Positions 11,709-22,616 of a DNA stretch of 64,000 nt are shown piece by piece. The notes beneath the pieces are model-generated. The model was not told the DNA's origin, made no database searches, and saw nothing but the letters and a program-made list of their open reading frames with translations. Made by a program: the position numbers and the translations under genes. Position 1 is the first letter of the stretch, and every line of letters starts with the position of its first letter. This DNA comes from Azorinus chamasolen (lineage: Eukaryota > Mollusca > Bivalvia > Cardiida > Solecurtidae), in the NCBI GenBank assembly GCA_963576725.1, contig OY755237.1:68279472-68343471 (forward strand). The letters are read 5' to 3'.

Positions 11709-12004
11709 TGCTGTTTTATGTTCTTTCTCTTATTTATATCACTATATTTCATAAAATTGCATCTGCTTTCCACTATCTATTTGGTCGTAATGCTAAAGTA
11801 CAGAGGAGCTATTAAGCATTTAAGCACAAAGGCATTCTCAAATTTTGGAGAAAGTATTGCATGCTACACATCCTTTGAGAAAGAACTAACACTTACTAAA
11901 CCGTCTAAGAAATGAAAGAAACGATTATAGAATGGTCACTGGAAAACTGACGATACTTTGAAACAACTTAAACACTCTAACATAACTAAGTTTTCCCACA
12001 ATAC
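11709..12004. other. No gene recognised
   Basis: AT-rich DNA. A 65-codon open frame at 11718 shows no family signature. Confidence 0.4.
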
Positions 12005-12110
12005 AGAGGTAGCTTAATGCAAACTGAAATGAATACAGAAAGCTCCCATGGGAGCTTTCTGCATTGATGGCATTTAACGTTAAGACGCCACCTTTGTACA
12101 AAATGCAAGA
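12005..12110. repeat. F5b-type hairpin remnant
   Basis: GGTAGCTTAATGCAAACTGA, then a perfect centre CAGAAAGCTCCCATGGGAGC with TTTCTGCATTG beyond it, then GACGCCACCTTT. The terminal repeats are lost. Confidence 0.55.
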
Positions 12111-12896
12111 GACCCCGTTTTATACCTGTAACGCCCTTTATGTATGGCTTTTGTAATAACAATATATTTCATATCGGGATATGCATCAAACAAATTACTG
12201 CAATACCTTTGAATGTGGATTTCCATGATTACTTATTTTAGGTTTTCCCATTATGAGAAAAGTCATCCTTTTATAGTGAGTGGCCATTTGTGAGAGCTTC
12301 TGTTGTATATAAGAGCAGTTCAAAACTGACCACACAGTTTAGACCCACTAGCGCCGTTATTGTTTTGACAGTATTAAATGGAATTAATAAAACAAATCTG
12401 AAAAACCTTGCATGATGTCGAAATGTCCCTGATTTATTAACGGATACCAAATTGCCAGCAGTGTTATACAGACAGACAGATACATAGTATATTATTTTAT
12501 CATGCACCGTTACGAAATACAGTCACTTCCTACTAGCATAATATGTTCCACGTCGGCGCTGTATTTTGTGAGGTACAGTGCATGTGTACTGACCCCACTG
12601 GGATGCACGTTTAATTCAGCCAATAGGAGGAAAACAGAAGGGAGAAAAGGCATAATATAACATAAACATCAAATTCAACACATTTGCTCACCTTTGTCTC
12701 AACTTTTTGTCCATATCAAAGGATTAAATCAAGTTTGTTTATGTTGTAAAAATCGACGGCATCACTACACGCCGATATGACGTCACGTATATTGTACTGA
12801 CGTGTATTTTTATTCAGGGGACAGAACCGCTTGAGTAAACTTTCTTTTTCTTCATTTTCTCCATTCTTTATTGGTGTTGCATGATAAAAGAATTAC

Positions 12897-13030
12897 TACG
12901 CCAGTAGTTTTGAAGTTAAGTTATATTTTGGCTCGTCAGAAAAGTAGTTAAATGCTCACCAAGGCTCGCATTTAACAACTTTTCTATCTCGCCAAAATAC
13001 AGCTGAACTTCAAAGCTACTAGCATAGTAA
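12897..13030. repeat. Imperfect hairpin (possible foldback MITE)
   Basis: The left arm (ACGCCAGTAGTTTTGAAGTT ... AAAGTAGTTAAATG) is the inverted complement of the right arm (CATTTAACAACTTTT ... AACTTCAAAGCTACTAGC). Arms are about 55-60 bp with a loop near 12957-12970 (TCACCAAGGCTC). No terminal target duplication was identified. Confidence 0.65.
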
Positions 13031-13233
13031 GTCTTATGTGTCATATTCCAAACGTACACTAAAACAATATAACAACATACATCACGTTGACATCGAGTCA
13101 CATTGAGACTTATATTACTCTGAATAAAACACTACATACATTTTAAGATACAAGATAACATATTTACACACACACATATGTATATGCAATCTTTCACATG
13201 CAGAAAATACCATATAATTTGCTTTTATAAGTA

Positions 13234-13595
13234 CAGTGTTCCCTCCCTACAACGGCCCTCTCAATAACGATTCCCTCCTTACAACAACGCATGTCACTGT
13301 TACCGAAACAACACGGCTCCAGAAACAACGTTTTTCCATCGTATTTTCTTTATGGCTCAATCAAACCCTATATTGTGACCACTCTTTACAATCGTCACTT
13401 TGTGACGATTCTAAAGAGTAGTCAGAACATAGGGTTTGATTGAGGCATAACGGTTTTAATTCTCGAAATATACCATATCTGGGGATCTACAAACAAGCTA
13501 ATTATGTTTGATTTTCCCTTCCTATAACAACTCCCTCTGAACAACACATACAATTTTCGTATCCCAAAGGGTGTCGTTGTAGAGAGGGAGCACTG
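13234..13595. mobile_element. MITE with CAGTG(T/C)TCCCTC TIRs carrying a nested FE hairpin
   Basis: Left end CAGTGTTCCCTCCCTACAAC; right end GTTGTAGAGAGGGAGCACTG, which is its inverted complement with two differences. The layout resembles the Tc1/pogo-type TIRs of F5. The interior holds an FE hairpin at 13345-13445. Confidence 0.7.
13345..13445. repeat. FE hairpin nested in a TIR element
   Basis: CTCAATCAAACCCTATATTG and the arm TGTGACCACTCTTTACAATC meet GACGATTCTAAAGAGTAGTC at the centre (GTCACTTTGTGAC). A mirrored ATAGGGTTTGATTGAG follows. This is the FE family of 41342-41524. Confidence 0.7.
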
Positions 13596-13684
13596 AATGT
13601 AAAATACTCACAGCAGTAACCAAAACATCGTTTTAAACGGTTTTAAACCCGTTTTGAAACTAAAAGTTCATGGTTATTATGACT

Positions 13685-14060
13685 TTAGGATAAGCATTTA
13701 CGCCTTATAAACATTTTCGTTACTGTTGCCCATAGACAGAACTGTCTCTCGTTTGTCTTTTCATCCTCATTTAAACTTTCGAAATGTGGATTAAGAAAGC
13801 GTGCCTTAGATACAAAATATTTACGTAAATCTGAGTATATATCACACTTTAAAATGAAATGTGTTTCATCGTCAATGGAGGTTGTATTGCTGAGTTTACA
13901 CAACCTTTTTTCGAGAGGTGTGTTTCGTTTACTATAACGACTGGTTTCCACATGAAGTGGTACATTACACGAACGTAGCTCTCTTGGCAGTGTAAAATAC
14001 AATAGTTTCCCGGAACTAACTTCTTCTTATAGTTCCTATATGTTCTATGGCTTTGAAACA
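13685..14060 (-). pseudogene. LINE (non-LTR retrotransposon) ORF2 C-terminal fragment
   Basis: On the minus strand, a YRNYKKKLVPGNYC segment is followed by LRSCNVPLHVETSRYSKR, a cysteine-containing KRLCKLSNT, and DDETHFILKCDIYSDLR. This is the zinc-knuckle-like tail (C..C...H...C) found after the RT domain in many LINEs, here with one expected cysteine changed to serine. A frameshift separates the first segment from the rest. No RT catalytic motif remains, so this is a 5'-truncated relic. Confidence 0.7.
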
Positions 14061-14269
14061 CAGTGTTCGACACCAGTTAGCCTTAAATAGTACTTTAATC
14101 CTTATCCTTCCGAAAATATTTTCTGCCCAAATCATTATATGCTGTAGTATTCCCTTACATCCGAGTCCTTTATAAGGAAGTGATTGCCTGAGTGACAAAC
14201 AGCTTTGATCCGCATATACCATCCAAATAAACTGTGCAAATATGACATGATAAAGGTTTAAAGTACTGG

Positions 14270-14420
14270 TATGAGTCATGCAGGAAACACCGCATACAAA
14301 ACACACAACCGCCGGAACAGCACCATGACGAAACACAGTAAATGTACATGTATATAAAAGACACAAAGAGAAGCACAAAGACATAACAAACAATCCGAAA
14401 CAGAGTGTGAGCCATAACAA
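14270..14420 (-). repeat. R5 dispersed repeat, reverse fragment
   Basis: GAGTCATGCAGGAAACACCG and CACAAAGACATAACAAACAA are reverse complements of R5 segments at 17530-17660. Confidence 0.6.
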
Positions 14421-15104
14421 ATGGTTCCTTGTCTGCTATCTCTTTGCACTGTTGAAAAATACTTGGCCCAATAATATATAATGACACAGAAAACATTTTA
14501 TATATTTGAGGTGATCGTTTTTTGTTTTCTGCCTTGACCAATATTCACTACCATTTCAGACTCAAATTCAAAACTAATAAATTGGATATGAAGTTATAAC
14601 TCTACAAATACTACAGACTGATTACAGGAATCGATTTTAAAACCATTGAACATAACATAATACCAAGTACAAATGTATTTGCTTTATTAGTAATTCCTTT
14701 TGAAAACATATCTATGTGTAGTTCTAAATTTATTAAATATAACAAAATGAGTTTTTTGAAGTGACTGTCAAATGTATAAGTATTTTCATCGAATACGGGC
14801 CTATGACCCGTGATTATGGAAACCTTTCTGAGCTTAAGTACATGTAAATTAGTTCAACAAAAACCCCGATTAAGTAAACTTAGACTCAAGCAATACTGAT
14901 ACTATTGACATTTGAACAAGAGTATCACGGTGAATTGATTCTATATATTTTACAAACACACCAGTTTAATCACAAAACAACTCATAGCCTAAATCTTAAA
15001 ACCAATAACCAGTCAAAATGTAATAGTCGATCGCACTGTTATCCGCTGTACATAAGTGCAAAATATCAAAACGATCTGTAGATATAGCATACGTGTCCTT
15101 TAAG
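14421..15104. other. No feature recognised
   Basis: AT-rich sequence. I see no gene, RNA or clear repeat. Confidence 0.45.
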
Positions 15105-15430
15105 GTATGATTGCTTTGCGTGCACTTCAAAACCGCTCATTTCCTTTCAGGCATGGTTCTACTGTCCATTTATCGTCTTATTGTTTCAGTCATTTTTCTT
15201 TATCATCGTGATTACTGCCTCTGTCAATATAATAACAACCTCTGTTGCAGCATGCCATTTTCAAGTGAAATATTATAAATACATTCTGAATTATCGTAAA
15301 ATACTATTGATGAATAGTGTTTGCTTAAACCAAAAGCTGGCCAAAACATTATAAATTTCATGCGTAATATAACTGATTTTGATAACGGGTTATTTAACTA
15401 CATTGGTATTGTTACAAAACTATGTAACAA
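15105..15430 (+). repeat. R9 dispersed repeat, copy 1
   Basis: TTGCGTGCACTTCA, TGTCCATTTATCGT, AGTATAATAACAACC-like sequence, CCAAAAGCTGGC and TTTGATAACGGGTTATT recur in the same order at 37425-37745. It lies immediately upstream of Penelope-like copy 2 but does not encode RT. Its identity is unknown. Confidence 0.65.
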
Positions 15431-15582
15431 TGGTCTTCATCGAAACCGATTGACAGCAACATGTGCAAAGTATCAAAATAGTTAAAACAATGTTCAACGT
15501 TTTAAAACCGTTGTAATAAACATCGCGGCAACATTTCCCCCATCGTCAGCTGATTCGAACTAGTTCTTATTCTGACATAAAA

Positions 15583-16856
15583 AAACATATAAAGCGCGTT
15601 TCATTGCAAATTCTAGTTCATGTACAACTACTAAATTGTCTATACTTTTGACTTCTTGTTTAACGAAGGTAAAGGAACATGTAAGGTTCTACTGTGATAA
15701 GACTTATGAAAATTCTGGAATAAATCTCTTCTGGTCTATTAAGAACTCTTCAGAAGTCTTAAACAAACTTAAGAACAAAAGGTATCTTGCATCCACTGTA
15801 AGCACGTACGATTGTTCTACTCTGTACACAACTCTTCCTCATATTTTAATTAAGGATAAGCTTACTAACTTAATCCAGAAAGTATTTGCCCCGGGAAAAA
15901 ACATCATTCTTGGCATATAATGCTGAAAAAGCTTTCTTTACTGACGAGCAAATGAAATATTACACCAATTGGACTTGCTCAGAAGTTTGCGAATCACTAA
16001 CCTTTCTTTTGGATAACATATTTGTACGTTATGGGAATGATATATACCGTCAGGTAATTGGTATTCCCATGGGTACGAATTGTGCACCACTTGTCGCAGA
16101 TTTGTTTTTGTACTGCTATGAGAGAGATTTCATGTTGCGTTTGAATCCTCAATCACAAGTAGATGTTATAAAAGCCTTCAATGAAACTTGTCGATATTTG
16201 GATGATATTTTTAACTTAGATAACCCTTTCTTTGATGCTCTCATTCCTACAATTTATCCTAAAGAACTCAAATTGAATAAAGCTAACCCGTCCGACAATT
16301 ATGCAGCGTTTCTTGATCTCGACCTTAAAATTGATAATGGAATGATTTCTTCTAAAATATATGACAAAAGAGATGATTTTGATTTTAATATTGTTAATTT
16401 TCCTCATCTTGACGGGGATGTTCCCCGTGCTCCATCTTACGGGGTTTATATATATCTCAACTTATTCGTTTTGCTAGAGCTTGTTCATCTATTGACGATT
16501 TTAACAGTCGAAATCTCATTTTAACTGAAAAACTGCTTACGCAAGGATATAGATACCATAAACTAAGAAAAACTTTTTCTAAATTTTACTATCGAAATCT
16601 CTCGCTTATTGGCTTATCTAATCTCAAGGAGCTTCTGCGACACGGTGTTTCACATCCTGAATTTTATGGTGATGTGATTCGTAAGATTATTGGACATACC
16701 CATTTTCTCACTTTGTTCATCAAATATGTTAAAAAATTCATTAAAAAGGGATATGATCCTGTAATACTACAACATACTGCATGTTTGGTTGTCAACCCTT
16801 TTACAGTTGGCAATCACGCTGGCCTCTTTGCATGCACGACGACAAGAAAGGTTTAG
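15583..16856 (+). pseudogene. Penelope-like reverse transcriptase, broken copy 2
   Basis: The longer of two relics. In order: KARFIANSS, NLFWSIKNSSEVLNKLK, YDCSTLYTTLPH (motif A region), FFTDEQMKYYTNW, GIPMGTNCAPLVADLFLYC, RYLDDIFNLDNPFF (catalytic YLDD), FLDLDLKIDNGMISSKIYDK, DFDFNIVNFPHLDGDVPR, then QLIRFARACSSIDDF, RYHKLRKTFSKFYYR, HPEFYGDVIRK and HTACLVVNPFTVGN. The reading frame changes near 15890 and returns near 16450, so two indels disable it. The N-terminus is missing before KARFIA, and no GIY-YIG endonuclease is seen. It ends with TAG at 16854-16856. Penelope-type affinity is inferred from motif order. Confidence 0.85.
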
Positions 16857-17042
16857 TACTCAATGAAGGCGACCTCTTAAATCCAGAAATGGAAGGAGAA
16901 CGTCGGATATCTGTACCATTTCGTTTTTGTCGTACCCTTTATTACTTTTCTACAGTTACTCTGTTTGCAGCTCAATCATTGAGTACACTAGCGATGGGTG
17001 GATACAGTTTGTTCAACTTAAATGTTTTCGTTATACATGCAC

Positions 17043-17345
17043 TTGTGGGAGTGGTGGTCCAGTGGTAGGACGTTAGACTTGGGATCGAAGGGTCCCCGGT
17101 TCGAATCCTGCCATCGGACTATCAGAATTTTTCTGAGCAAAAAATGCATCCCACGTTTGCTCCTCTCTACCCAGGTGTATAAATGGGTACCTGTGAGGGA
17201 AATAAGCCAATGTGCCATGGCTGCCTTGAGCGCCGAGTGTTAATGACCGACTTATAACCCAGTGATCAGGGGGTAAATTGTGAAGTCGGGAGAATATGTA
17301 CATTGTATGTAGTTCCAGACTATAAACCTCACCTTTACCTTTACC
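17043..17345 (+). mobile_element. tRNA-derived SINE
   Basis: A tRNA-like head with pol III box A (TGGTCCAGTGG, 17055-17065) and a canonical box B (GGTTCGAATCC, 17098-17108). It is followed by a tRNA-unrelated body containing ACCCAGGTGTATAAATGGGT (17168-17187) and a 3' tail of CCTTTA repeats near 17325-17345. The anticodon-like loop reads CTTGGGA, which may point to a proline-type tRNA, but this is weak. The translated fragments here are shadows. The centre resembles the second SINE at 53.5 kb although the heads differ. Confidence 0.85.
17055..17108 (+). promoter_or_regulatory. Internal RNA polymerase III promoter of the SINE (boxes A and B)
   Basis: Box A TGGTCCAGTGG and box B GGTTCGAATCC are 32 bp apart, normal spacing for a tRNA-type promoter. 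Box B matches the eukaryotic consensus exactly. Whether it is active is unknown. Confidence 0.75.
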
Positions 17346-17354
17346 ACTTTACCA

Positions 17355-17670
17355 CTGTATTTGCCGTCGCGGTTATTGTAGATTAGTCGGAGAGGGGATA
17401 CGTTTATTTACACTGTTTGTCTTTTAGGGTGGGGATGGAATAAGTGTGAGGTTGGGCGCCCATAAACCGGTTTAACCCCCCAGAGACTTTTGTCACTGAC
17501 CGTTCCAAGGCGGTGCTTCCATCTTCCCCCTATTGTTTGTTTGTTTTGTCTTTGTGCGTCTCTTGTTGTTTTTTATAGTTATATACATTTGCTGTTTCCT
17601 TGTGTTGCTGTTCGGGCGACTGTTTGTTCTGTATGTGGTGTTTCCTGCATGACTCATTTTTGTACTATTA
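17355..17670 (+). repeat. R5 dispersed repeat
   Basis: Begins TTGTAGATTAGTCGGAGAGG just after the SINE tail. It contains GTGTGAGGTTGGGCGCCCAT, AACCGGTTTAACCCCCCAG, CTGACCGTTCCAAGGCGGTG and GGTGTTTCCTGCATGACTCA, so it is one of the best R5 copies here. Confidence 0.72.
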
Positions 17671-18480
17671 TAAACTCACATGACTCATAATGGCGATGTT
17701 AGCAGTTGGAACATCCAGTTTCCGCTATGTGTATTTCATCGTGCGTTGTGCGTGGTGCGTGATGCGTTATGAACAATGTCATTCAATGACATTTAAACCT
17801 CAACCACATTTTATTCATAGGGCTAATGGAACTCTCTATCAAATGCATTCAATCGTTTTGATCTGTTGCATAAATAGGTCACAGAAGCTAAAACATTTTT
17901 CATTTAATTACATACTTCTGACTGGGTTTTACCAAGTGACACATGAATGATCTGCATATATCGTTCGGTTTATATACTTTGTTCCGGTCCGCTGCATAAG
18001 TAGGTCACATCACTTATAATACAATTTTACGAAGAACGTTTAAAGCGATATATCATTCTTAACCACAAAATTGCACAGGAATATTTTAAATACCTCTCCA
18101 TCAAAGTTACATAAATGGTTTTAGTCCGCTGTATAAGAAGGCCATCGGAGCTAAGAGTACATTTTAATGGTCACTTTCGTTACACGACATCGTCGCCTAA
18201 AAGTCTGAATGAGAATTGACCAATTCTCAAGCAAACTCAGATAAACAGTGTTGATTCAATACATATGTAGGTCACAGCATCTAGTAATAATATTGAGCGC
18301 ATGTTTTAATTCAACAAAATGTTCTCCTTAACCACAGGATGGGTTTCCAATGAAGTTTACAGGATATATATATATATTGAGATAATCTTCTACCAAAGTT
18401 ATGTTAATACACCCGGTCCATAGGAGTTAAAATATAAATGTTAACGAGCATTTTCTTAAAACAACTTCATAAATAGGTAA
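17671..18480. other. No recognised gene
   Basis: AT-rich. Several phrases such as CCGCTGCATAAGTAGGTCAC (17988-18007) and its variants recur at roughly 100-200 bp intervals up to 19350, suggesting an old, highly diverged local repeat. Confidence 0.35.
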
Positions 18481-18730
18481 TACAGTAAAACCTCTCTATA
18501 TAACGGCCACTAAATTGCATCAAGTATTGTGTGTTAAAGGCATGTGGCTGCTAAAAGCAATGTGAAAGTAAAACAGAACGCTCCTATAGGAGCGTTCTGT
18601 TTTACTTTCACCTTGCTTTAAGCTTATAGGAGCGTTCTGTTTTACTTTCACCTTGCTTTAAGTAGCCACCTGTCCTAAATACCAACTAATTAACACAATT
18701 TAGTGGCCGTTATAGAGAGGGTTTACTGTT
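18481..18730. mobile_element. F5 MITE with one hairpin arm duplicated
   Basis: TIRs TACAGTAAAACCTCTCTATA and GGCCGTTATAGAGAGGGTTT. The centre GAACGCTCCTATAGGAGCGTTC has long arms (AAAGTAAAACAG / CTGTTTTACTTTCACC). After the right arm, a 38-39 bp block (TTATAGGAGCGTTCTG ... CTTGCTTTAAG) is repeated, so the right arm is present twice. Confidence 0.85.
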
Positions 18731-18764
18731 AGATCTAAAGATTTTAACACCACGTTTAAACCCT

Positions 18765-18969
18765 TTCGCCCCAAATATGCCTTATACGACTTTGTAACCC
18801 GCGACGATCCAGATCAGACTGATCTGTAGGTCTGCTCTGTTTGTTTATGGAATTAAATATAACTGATTCTACAGTTTCTGCCATGAGCACAATTTGCTAT
18901 GTTCATATACCATTATAAAAAACTAATTATGATGTCACTATTTCGTTCATTAATAAGTGAATGGTTAAA
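18765..18969 (-). mobile_element. F1 MITE, decayed
   Basis: Left end TTTAAACCCTTTCGCCCC. The hairpin is reduced to GATCAGACTGATCTGTAGGTCTGC, with most of one arm lost. GATTCTACAGTTTCTGCCAT and a closing TGGTTAAAT are typical of F1 in reverse. Confidence 0.6.
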
Positions 18970-19403
18970 TGACGTTTCAATTACCACTAACTGAATGCTC
19001 GTCAAATGGCTTCAGCAAACCATCTACCAGTTATATAAATGTTTCTCTTCCACTACATGTACATAAGTAGGTGACAGGATATGCCAATATTGTATAGAAC
19101 TTTCCTTTAAAAAAAGAGCGTCTGCTAATTGGATTTGACAAAAAAATTACATAGGTGATCATGGGAGTATTACAGAAATATTTCCAGTCCGCCACACAAA
19201 CAAATTACATTAGCTAAAAACACTTTTTTTCACACAGTTTCTTTACAAAATATCTCACCCGTTTAGGGTCCGTTTAAACTGAATGAGATTTGACAAAACT
19301 TCAAGACCTATATCAAAGTTATATAATAGTTTCAATCGGCTGAAAACAGAAGCTAACATAGACCTCATTGGACATATCTGAATCAAATACATTGTCTTGA
19401 ACA

Positions 19404-19465
19404 ATGTTAGTGAGTGAGTGAGTTGGGTTTACGGTACTGCAACACTACAAGGGTCATATAACAAT
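19404..19465 (+). repeat. 'gtgagtgagtgag' dispersed motif
   Basis: GTGAGTGAGTGAGTTGGGTT, then TACGGTACTGCAACACTA and a GTCATATAACAA-like end. I recall a very similar motif as a frequent dispersed repeat in abalone and other mollusc DNA (established knowledge, not checked). It supports a molluscan origin. Confidence 0.5.
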
Positions 19466-20021
19466 GACGAAATTCTGATAAAACGAAGAATATCTTGATC
19501 AACGAGTGTGAAGTCATAGAAAAAGGTATCTGCAAATTGAAAAACAAAAGAGAACGAATGTTCCACATGTTCCATATCTTAGACAAAGGACCTGTATCAA
19601 TGTTAGTAGATGTATATAGAATATCGTGGCATATTTACAAGGCTAGCAAGACAATGTCATCATGGCCCCCTTGCTGTAGAAAAAAGTACTTTTAGAATGG
19701 TCAAATATCGCAGTTTTGCGGCCAAAATGTACATTGTATTGGAAGAGTATATATAGTTATTGCTTGTATAACAGATATGGAAGGTTTGCAGGCGAAATGA
19801 ACACTGTATTGGAAGAGCATATCTAGTTCTTGCTTAACTAACCCTTAATCTGCATATTACGTCTAATCCATTTCTGAATATTAATATATTAAACAAACAT
19901 AGTATCGAGACTTATCAAGAATATGAAGAATATTGAAGAACATTGCAGACACTGATCAAACGCCCACCACAGGAACCCTTTTGATCTAGGTTTTCACTTT
20001 TTGCGAATGTCTTCCTGCCAA

Positions 20022-20240
20022 TTAACCCATTCCCTCATATTGACGCCTTTTGACGCCTCTGTAAAATCACTATTTGAAACCATTGTGATAAATAGAGTTC
20101 CACAGGAGCAAATGCTCCATTTATCACAATGGTTTCAAGACTTCACAAATCAAAAATTACCTTTTCTCTATTAAATGCTCCTTTTTGGTAGATGTATTAA
20201 AAAGTTAGATCTAAAAATAGCCTATGAGGTGATTGGTTAA
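20022..20240. mobile_element. F3 TTAA-flanked palindromic MITE
   Basis: TTAA at 20022-20025 and 20237-20240. Arms GAAACCATTGTGATAAATAG and ATTTATCACAATGGTTTCAA surround an eroded centre (TTCCACAGGAGCAAATGCTCC). The right end reads TAGCCTATGAGGTGATTGG. Confidence 0.85.
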
Positions 20241-20638
20241 GGGCTAATGGATCGCGTAGTCACATGTGAAAACAGGCGTTCAAATACATAGTCGGAGAGA
20301 GGATTAGGCTGTATACCTGGATATTTCTGTCAAATAATAATAATATTTCTGTCATTAAAACACAAGTCGTGATATAGAGCTCTTGAATATATAAATTATC
20401 ACCAGCTACTTAAATCCTGATGTACGTAATCCCACCCTTGACTCGTCCATGAGATATATTTCACCTAACATCGAACAAGTTCGGGCTGTCTACAGTTCCC
20501 AGCTCATCATAAATTGCCTTCGACTCCTGGATTCAATTGTCGCATGTCAAATGTGGCTTAGACTCATACATGTACTTTTAGCATGCAGTGATTTTACACG
20601 GTATATATGTGCACATCCACACAACTCATTTTGTCAGA

Positions 20639-20846
20639 TACAGTAAACCCTCTCTATAACGGGCACTAAATTGTGTTAACTAGGTGGTATTTAGTGTAGG
20701 TGGCAGCTTAAAGGAAGATGAAAGTAAAACAGAACGCTCCTATAGGAGCGTTCTGTTTTACTTTCACCTTGCTTTAAGCAGCCACCTGCCTCAAACACTA
20801 AATACTTGATGTGATTTAGTGGCCGTTATAGAAAGGTTTTACTGTA
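20639..20846. mobile_element. F5 MITE
   Basis: TIRs CAGTAAACCCTCTCTATAAC and GTTATAGAAAGGTTTTACTG with TA flanks. The perfect centre GAACGCTCCTATAGGAGCGTTC lies inside AAAGTAAAACAG / CTGTTTTACTTTCACC arms. Confidence 0.88.
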
Positions 20847-21270
20847 CTGTACATCGATACCGTTTCTTTCATATAATATTGAAGATGTGAAAAGAGGTTA
20901 ACGAACAGTATCCCTGTTCAATTCATATATCGATTACAAACGCATTTCACGCTATAATGCAACTAAGACACACCTGAACTCAAAAATAGATGGAGTCGCA
21001 TTTCACATTTTATAAGTCGAGGATAATATTTCATTACTTTTGATTTTAGTGTGGTGATTGGAAAATATAGCAAAGTATTATCGGTCTTCAAACTCGATAC
21101 ACAAGATATATACATATGCATCCATTTATACCGATACACTTTTGTAAGGACACATTTAATAAACAAAATTGACCAAGTTGTCATAGTAAAGTATTTATTG
21201 TTCTGTCATGTTGTAGGATATCAAGCATGCCAATCCAAACCTTGAATCCTCTTTGGATATTACTACCTAA

Positions 21271-21452
21271 TGGAATTCATTTAAAGATTGAATTACATTT
21301 TAATTGTGTTCATCGATGTATAAATCCAGACCTGATCACACACAACTTGCATGAATTCCGAAGGAATTCATGTAAAAAGTTGTGTGTGATCAGGTCTGGA
21401 TTTATACATCGATGAACACAACCAAAATGTAATTCAATCTTTATAATTCCAC
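21271..21452. repeat. Long hairpin (foldback element)
   Basis: The left arm (AAGATTGAATTACATTTTAA ... GTGTTCATCGATGTATAAAT, CCAGACCTGATCACACACAA) is mirrored by the right arm (GTTGTGTGTGATCAGGTC ... GATGAACACAACC, AATGTAATTCAATCTTT). Arms are about 75 bp and near-perfect; the loop around 21347-21376 contains GAATTCCGAAGGAATTC. It fits a MITE-like foldback or a recent inverted duplication. Confidence 0.8.
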
Positions 21453-21706
21453 CCAGCCGTCCTTTTAAAAAGTGTTGCCTGTAGATATAAAAACAAATAT
21501 GACATTGGCTATTTTAAGTGCCGTGCGTAGGAATTCAATCAATACACATTCTAACAACTATGTCACTTTGTGTACTGTATCCTACGGCATAGATGACGTA
21601 TCATAGACTGTTCTCAACTATTTGACCTAGTTGCAACAAATTGAAGTTAACAATAACTAAAAAACAATAAACAGAATTATTTCAACGCATGTCCTACCTT
21701 ACTACT

Positions 21707-22000
21707 TTGACATATTTCCTCTTAATCGATTAACTTGCATAATCCTCCTTGGAATCGATCTGTAGATCTATAAGCTCTGAACATAGACCAGTGGATTGTA
21801 CATGTCCAGATCCTCAAAATCTCTTTTAACAAATCCCTTTTATTTTCAATAAAATGCACTCTACATGAAAGTTTACGTTTGATATACAGCCAAGTATTCT
21901 CAATTATGTTCAAATCCCGGTGACTGTGCAGGCGCTCCACAAAACTTCAAAACAACATTTTCTCCCAAAAATTCAACGTCAACATGGTTTCAAGGAATTT
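21707..22000 (-). pseudogene. Tc1-like transposase C-terminal fossil
   Basis: On the minus strand, three overlapping frames together show the Tc1/mariner-superfamily C-terminal signature. PAQSP is followed in the next frame by DLNIIENTWLYIKRKL (the third catalytic acidic residue, E, lies in IIEN), then an ENKRDLLKEILRIW helix. In another frame comes IYRSIPRRIMQVNRL with RGNMSK and a stop. At least two frameshifts (near 21920 and 21780) disable it. Only the last third of a usual protein of about 340 residues is present. No terminal inverted repeats were found nearby. Confidence 0.82.
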
Positions 22001-22616
22001 GTCTATAAATAGAACTTCATGCATAGTAAAAAGAAGTAGTTCCATAGTGCATCGGCTACTGGTTACCGACTTAATGTAAATCATGGAGCAACGACAGAGA
22101 ACCAGCTCAAATTTCAACCAATCAGATTCGGCGATTTTGTGTAAACGTCACTGGATTGGAATTATACGACTGTACTTCGGAAAGAATATCATTGTCTAAG
22201 TGCAATGTGTAAGCAATCACAGCCAATATGACAATCGTGAGATATAAGAGGCACCAATGATTTATTTTAAGATATTTTAAGAGTTCATCAACATATAAGA
22301 ATACAAAAAAAACTATCAACCGAAAACAAGGAGAAAGGTCACGTCCACATAGTATAGACCAATATCATTCGCCCGCCGGTTCCTATGCAAAGCACATACA
22401 CCCTACAAAGGTGAATATGATGTCATTTACTCAATGGTGCCGGCGAAAAGACACTTTTAGCACTGTTCGTTGACCGACACAGGTCTGTAAACAGGAGGTT
22501 TACTTATCTAATGCCAACACGGATGGGAGAGGCGAATCTAACGTCTAGATATTGGTTGGGCGTAGACATATACAAACTGTATGACTTAGTAACCCTAATC
22601 TGTTCATGAGCAGTTA

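Noticed and set aside
17018..17303. Overlapping 66-76 codon open frames near 17.1 kb
   Set aside because: All lie in the tRNA-derived SINE and are shadows of it.
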